64,000 nucleotides of DNA. Source: Bordetella flabilis (GTDB taxonomy: Bacteria; Pseudomonadota; Gammaproteobacteria; Burkholderiales; Burkholderiaceae_B). The position numbers were made by a program, and so were the translations under genes. Shown here one piece after another: positions 60,869 to 64,000 of the stretch (the first letter of the stretch is position 1; every line of letters begins with the position of its first letter). The stretch spans positions 3,720,001 to 3,784,000 of the forward strand of contig NZ_CP016172.1 in assembly GCF_001676725.1 (NCBI RefSeq). The letters run 5' to 3'. The notes under the pieces were generated by a model that saw only the letters and a program-made list of their open reading frames with translations, made no database searches and had not been told where the DNA came from.

Positions 60869-62515
60869 TCACCAATTCCGGAAGCGCGCGGGGGGCGCGT
60901 ACAGGCCGCCAGACCAGCGCACCAGGTCCTTCACCGAGCGCGCTGCCAGCATATTGCGATTGGCATCCAGCGGATTGATGCCCAGGTCCTCGGGCCGCTG
61001 GATAACGCGTCGCTCGCGCAGCCGCTCGACCATGCGCGGGTCGCGGCCGCGGCCCACCGCGGTATAGCCGGCGACACCGCGAATGGCGTGTTCACGCTCG
61101 TCCGCATCGCGGCACAGCAGGAGGTTGGCAATGCCTTCCTCCGTGACGATGTGGCTGACGTCGTCGCCATAGATCATGATGGGCGCCAGATCCAGCGACA
61201 GCTTCTCTGCCAGCGCGATCGCATCCAGGCGTTCGACGAAGGTGGGCGCGTTTTTGTCGCCGAAGGTCTCGCCGATCTGCACGATCAGCTTGCGGCCGCG
61301 CCGCAGCGCGGGCATCGAATCGGGATCCGCTTCCAGGCCGGCCTGCAACCAGGGCGCGCTCGGATGGCGGCGGCCGCGCGCGTCGCTGCCCATGTTCGGA
61401 GCGCCGCCGAAACCGGCGATGCGGCCGGCCGTGACGGTGGACGAATGGCCCTGCAGATCTATCTGCAGCGTCGAGCCGATGAACAGGTCGCACGCATACA
61501 GGCCGGCGGTCTGGCTAAAGGCCCGGTTCGATCGCAGCGAGCCGTCCGGGCCGGTGAAGAAAATGTCGGGCCGCGCGCGGATGTATTCGTCCATGCCCAC
61601 TTCCGAGCCGAAGCAGTGCACGCTTTCGACCCAGCCGGATTCGATGGCCGGTATCAGCGTGGGGTGCGGGTTCAGCGCCCATTGGGCGGCAACCTTGCCT
61701 TTCAGGCCCAGCCGTTCGCCATAGGTGGGCAGCAGCAGTTCGATGGCGGCGGTGTTGAAGCCGATACCGTGATTCAGCCGCCGCACGCCATAGGGCGCGT
61801 AGATGCCCTTGATCGCCAGCATCGCCGTAAGTATCTGCGTTTCGGTGATGGCGGACGGGTCGCGCGTGAACAGCGGCTCCACGAAGAAGGGCTTGTCGCT
61901 CTGTATGACAAAGTCCACGCGGTCGCCGGGAATGTCCACGCGGGGAACACGATCGACGATCTCATTGACCTGCGCGATGACCACGCCGTTCTTGAAGGAG
62001 GTGGCCTCGACCACCACGGGCGTGTCTTCGGTATTGGGGCCGGTGTACAGGTTGCCGTCACGATCGGCGCTGACCGCCGCGATCAGCGCCACCTGGGGCG
62101 TCAGGTCCACGAAATAGCGCGCGAACAGTTCCAGGTAGGTATGTACCGCGCCCAGCCTGATCTTGCCGCCAAACAGCAGCTGCGCGATGCGCTGCGACTG
62201 CGGGCCGGAGTAGGCGTAATCCAGGCGGGTGGCAATACCGTTTTCGAATACATCCAGGTGTTCAGGGAGCACGATGCCGGATTGCACCATGTGCAGGTCG
62301 CGCACCACGCGGTTGTCCGCGGCTGCCAGCGCCACCGCCAGCAGGTCGGCCTGCTTCTGGTTGTCGCCTTCCAGACACACCCGGTCGCCCGGCCGGATCA
62401 CCGCTTCCAGCAGCGCGGTGGCGTCCCGCGCCTGCACGCGCTTGCCCTCGGCGAGGTGCGCGCCGGCCTGCAGTCGCGACAGCCTGCCACGCCTGGCATT
62501 GTCCCAGTTGGACAT
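60869..62515 (-). CDS. mdcA: Malonate decarboxylase alpha subunit MdcA (acetyl-S-ACP:malonate transferase)
   Basis: A 548-residue CoA-transferase-fold subunit: PGDRVCLEGDNQKQADLLA, HMVQSGIVLPEHLDVF, GIYAPYGVRRLNHGIGFNTAAIELLLPTYG (in part) and GFGGAPNMGSDARGRRHPS are specific to MdcA. It exchanges acetyl for malonyl on MdcC. GGAGAG precedes the ATG. First gene of the minus-strand operon; a LysR gene diverges upstream. Confidence 0.95.
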   Translation of the reverse strand: MSNWDNARRGRLSRLQAGAHLAEGKRVQARDATALLEAVIRPGDRVCLEGDNQKQADLLAVALAAADNRVVRDLHMVQSGIVLPEHLDVFENGIATRLDYAYSGPQSQRIAQLLFGGKIRLGAVHTYLELFARYFVDLTPQVALIAAVSADRDGNLYTGPNTEDTPVVVEATSFKNGVVIAQVNEIVDRVPRVDIPGDRVDFVIQSDKPFFVEPLFTRDPSAITETQILTAMLAIKGIYAPYGVRRLNHGIGFNTAAIELLLPTYGERLGLKGKVAAQWALNPHPTLIPAIESGWVESVHCFGSEVGMDEYIRARPDIFFTGPDGSLRSNRAFSQTAGLYACDLFIGSTLQIDLQGHSSTVTAGRIAGFGGAPNMGSDARGRRHPSAPWLQAGLEADPDSMPALRRGRKLIVQIGETFGDKNAPTFVERLDAIALAEKLSLDLAPIMIYGDDVSHIVTEEGIANLLLCRDADEREHAIRGVAGYTAVGRGRDPRMVERLRERRVIQRPEDLGINPLDANRNMLAARSVKDLVRWSGGLYAPPARFRNW

Positions 62516-62754
62516 ATCGATCTCTCCACAAACGCGGTCCCGCGACGGGGGCCGCCATCGGCAAGTAGAATCATATGACCGTTGGCGACGGCGATTTATG
62601 AAGATGTCACCCGGCATTAAGAGGGATACGCAATGCAGGATGCAGTCACGCGGCAGTCGGCCACAGAGCCACCAACCCTGGGGGAGCCGGCCTTGCAGCG
62701 TCCGGTCAAGCAGTATCCGGTGCCTCGCAGTGTCACCATGCAAAGGGTTTCGTA
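62516..62754. promoter_or_regulatory. Divergent control region of the mdc operon and its LysR gene
   Basis: 239 bases separate the two starts. A palindrome TCATATGA at 62571-62578 sits 56 bases ahead of mdcA, in a locally AT-rich patch, and is a candidate part of the regulator site. Promoter elements are not clear. Confidence 0.35.
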
Positions 62755-63603
62755 ATGCGCCCGCTCTCTCCCGAATTACTGCGCAGCTTCGTCGCGGTCG
62801 TGCAGGCCGGCAGCTTCACGCTGGCGTCCGAGCGTGTCAGCCTGTCGCAGTCTACGGTCAGCCAGCACATACGTCGGCTGGAAGACGTCGTGGGTTGCCC
62901 GCTTTTCGAACGCGATACGCGCAACGTGCGCATGACGCGCCAGGGCGAGGTCTTGTTTCGCTACGCGCGCGACATCCTCGAACTGATGGAGCAGGCGTTC
63001 ACCGCGGTCGGTGGCCCTGCGCTGAACGGCACGGTAAGACTGGGCATGTCCGAGGATTTCGCCTCGACCCGGCTGACCGATGCGCTGGGTACCTTCCAGC
63101 AGCGCAATCCCGGCGTCGAACTGCACATCGTCACCGGCATGAGCGGCGACCTCTTCCGTGAGCTGGATCAAGACCGCCACGACCTGGTGTTCGCGAAGCG
63201 CATCAGCGGCAGCCAACGCGGACAGATCGTGCGCACCGAGCGCTTGTACTGGTGCGTGGGGCCGCAGTCGCGCATCACCGGCGGCGAAGCCGTGTTGCCG
63301 CTGGCCCTGCACCCGGAGCCCAGCGTCTCCAGGACGCGCGTGCTCGAGACCTTGAAGGCGGTCGGGCGCGAGTACCGCATCACCACGGTGAGCAGCAGCG
63401 TGGCGGTGCTGAAGGCCGCCGTCATGGCCGGCCTCGGGATCAGCGCCTTCGCCGACTACGTTGTTCCGGAAGGCCTGGTCCGGCTGCAGCACGGCATGCC
63501 GGAACTGGGCACCCTGGAGTTCGTCATCGACCGGCCGGCGGCTGTGTCGCATGCCGTGCTCGCGCTGGAGAGCACGTTAAGAGCGGCAGCCCTGGATCTA
63601 TAG
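62755..63603 (+). CDS. mdcR: LysR-family regulator, probable activator of the malonate decarboxylase operon
   Basis: A 282-residue LysR regulator: SPELLRSFVAVVQAGSFTLA and RVSLSQSTVSQHIRRLE form the helix-turn-helix, and GCPLFERDTRNVRMTRQGE the linker. The effector domain starts near residue 92. Divergent position at the head of the mdc operon is the basis for the gene symbol; the ligand is presumably malonate. Confidence 0.8.
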   Translation: MRPLSPELLRSFVAVVQAGSFTLASERVSLSQSTVSQHIRRLEDVVGCPLFERDTRNVRMTRQGEVLFRYARDILELMEQAFTAVGGPALNGTVRLGMSEDFASTRLTDALGTFQQRNPGVELHIVTGMSGDLFRELDQDRHDLVFAKRISGSQRGQIVRTERLYWCVGPQSRITGGEAVLPLALHPEPSVSRTRVLETLKAVGREYRITTVSSSVAVLKAAVMAGLGISAFADYVVPEGLVRLQHGMPELGTLEFVIDRPAAVSHAVLALESTLRAAALDL

Positions 63604-63694
63604 CTTCGATCCCGCGACTGCCGGCGGACCTCTCGCAGCGTTCCACCTTGTACGGCAAGGCTCGAACGTCAGGCCACGAGCCTCAGGCCCCCAG

Positions 63695-63730
63695 CGCCTA
63701 TCAAATCGCCTATCAAATCGCCTATCAAAT
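63695..63730. repeat. 12-bp tandem repeat, three perfect copies
   Basis: CGCCTATCAAAT occurs three times head to tail, 91 bases after the LysR stop codon. Confidence 0.95.
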
Positions 63731-63800
63731 TAGGCCCGTCCCGCCGCCGATGGGGGCTCGCAGCAAGGCGCTTCCTTGAATGAAGGTTCTGTGCAATCAG

Positions 63801-63876
63801 GGGCTTGTCTGCGCGCTTAGGGCTTGTCTGCGCGCTTAGGGCTTCTCTGCGCGATTAAGGGCTTCTCTGCGCAATG
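63801..63876. repeat. 19-bp tandem repeat, four copies
   Basis: GGGCTTGTCTGCGCGCTTA is repeated twice perfectly (63801, 63820) and twice with changes (63839, 63858). The GGGCTTAG core also appears in the terminator stem further right. Confidence 0.92.
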
Positions 63877-63953
63877 AGGCGCTTCTTCAGGCGCCACAGG
63901 CTCGGACGTGGGTGGAAGGAATGCCTGATGTCCACGACGGCGTCCACCAAAGG

Positions 63954-63993
63954 ACAAGGGCTTAGATGATCTCTCATCTAAGCCCTTGTTTTT
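63954..63993 (+). terminator. Strong intrinsic terminator
   Basis: A perfect 16-bp stem (63954-63969 with 63974-63989), a TCTC loop and a run of five T's (63989-63993). It probably ends the LysR transcript, and the AAAAAC on its right side lets it work weakly for leftward transcripts as well. Confidence 0.9.
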
Positions 63994-64000
63994 ACTGGTC

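Larger units (their letters stand above)
63604..64000. other. Non-coding right edge with repeats and terminator
   Basis: No supported gene is seen after the LysR stop. The stretch contains a 12-bp repeat, a 19-bp repeat and a strong intrinsic terminator, listed separately. Confidence 0.6.

Noticed and set aside
60389..62578. A 729-codon plus-strand frame
   Set aside because: Antisense to mdcA, mdcC and part of mdcD; low-complexity composition and no domain.
63695..63876. Possible CRISPR array at the right edge
   Set aside because: Both tracts are head-to-tail repeats without unique spacers, and there are no cas genes.

Overview
The window is a high-GC, gene-dense proteobacterial chromosome segment. 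It most resembles a betaproteobacterium of the Alcaligenaceae (Bordetella/Achromobacter type). The signs are a Bug-type tripartite tricarboxylate binding protein beside small catabolic genes, an imuA-imuB-dnaE2 mutagenesis cassette, a classical betaproteobacterial porin, and a LysR-controlled malonate decarboxylase operon. I see no rRNA, tRNA, CRISPR array, transposase or phage gene. The assignment is by gene content only.

Layout. 1-2801: a truncated GntR regulator diverging from a small catabolic unit (carboxymuconolactone decarboxylase-like protein, metal-dependent amidohydrolase, Bug receptor whose leader carries 16 CAA triplets). 2856-4430: a metal-sensing PadR regulator (YqjI type) coupled to a siderophore-interacting ferric reductase (YqjH type), behind three evenly phased palindromes. 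4587-10005: a LexA box, then imuA, imuB and dnaE2. 10138-14534: a TPR protein, a tiny Gln-rich protein, a DadA-like amino-acid dehydrogenase with a divergent LysR regulator, and a tandem repeat copied from the end of that regulator gene. 14555-31270: a complete aryl polyene (APE) pigment cluster: phosphopantetheinyl transferase, chain-length factor, acyltransferases, two ACPs, an acyl-ACP ligase fused to a dehydratase, glycosyltransferase, thioesterase, LolA-like carrier, MMPL exporter, halogenase-like flavoprotein, lipoprotein, two ketosynthases, dehydratase and ketoreductase. Most of these overlap by a few bases and look like one transcript.

31346-45556: housekeeping and stress genes (YqeY, DNA polymerase IV, thioesterase, lipoprotein, S9 peptidase, Fsr efflux pump with a divergent AraC regulator, class A penicillin-binding protein, metallophosphatase, dehydrogenase, ATM1-type ABC exporter, MobA-like nucleotidyltransferase). 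45616-48464: an isoquinoline-oxidoreductase-type molybdenum enzyme (iorAB). 48502-52724: small proteins, an AGE-family epimerase, an HpaI aldolase and lipoproteins. 52902-54726: a KaiC-like double-ATPase with a single-domain response regulator. 55111-56184: porin. 56269-62515: malonate decarboxylase operon mdcA-C-D-E-G-B-H, with a divergent LysR gene at 62755. The right edge holds two tandem-repeat tracts and a strong terminator.

Themes. APE enzymes build an aryl polyene on ACPs, transfer it to a lipid and export it with LolA/MMPL-like proteins. ImuA/ImuB/DnaE2 plus Pol IV give two translesion synthesis routes. The window is also unusually rich in short tandem repeats (3, 6, 10, 12, 15, 19 and 41 bp units), several at gene ends or in leaders, which suggests slippage-prone loci.
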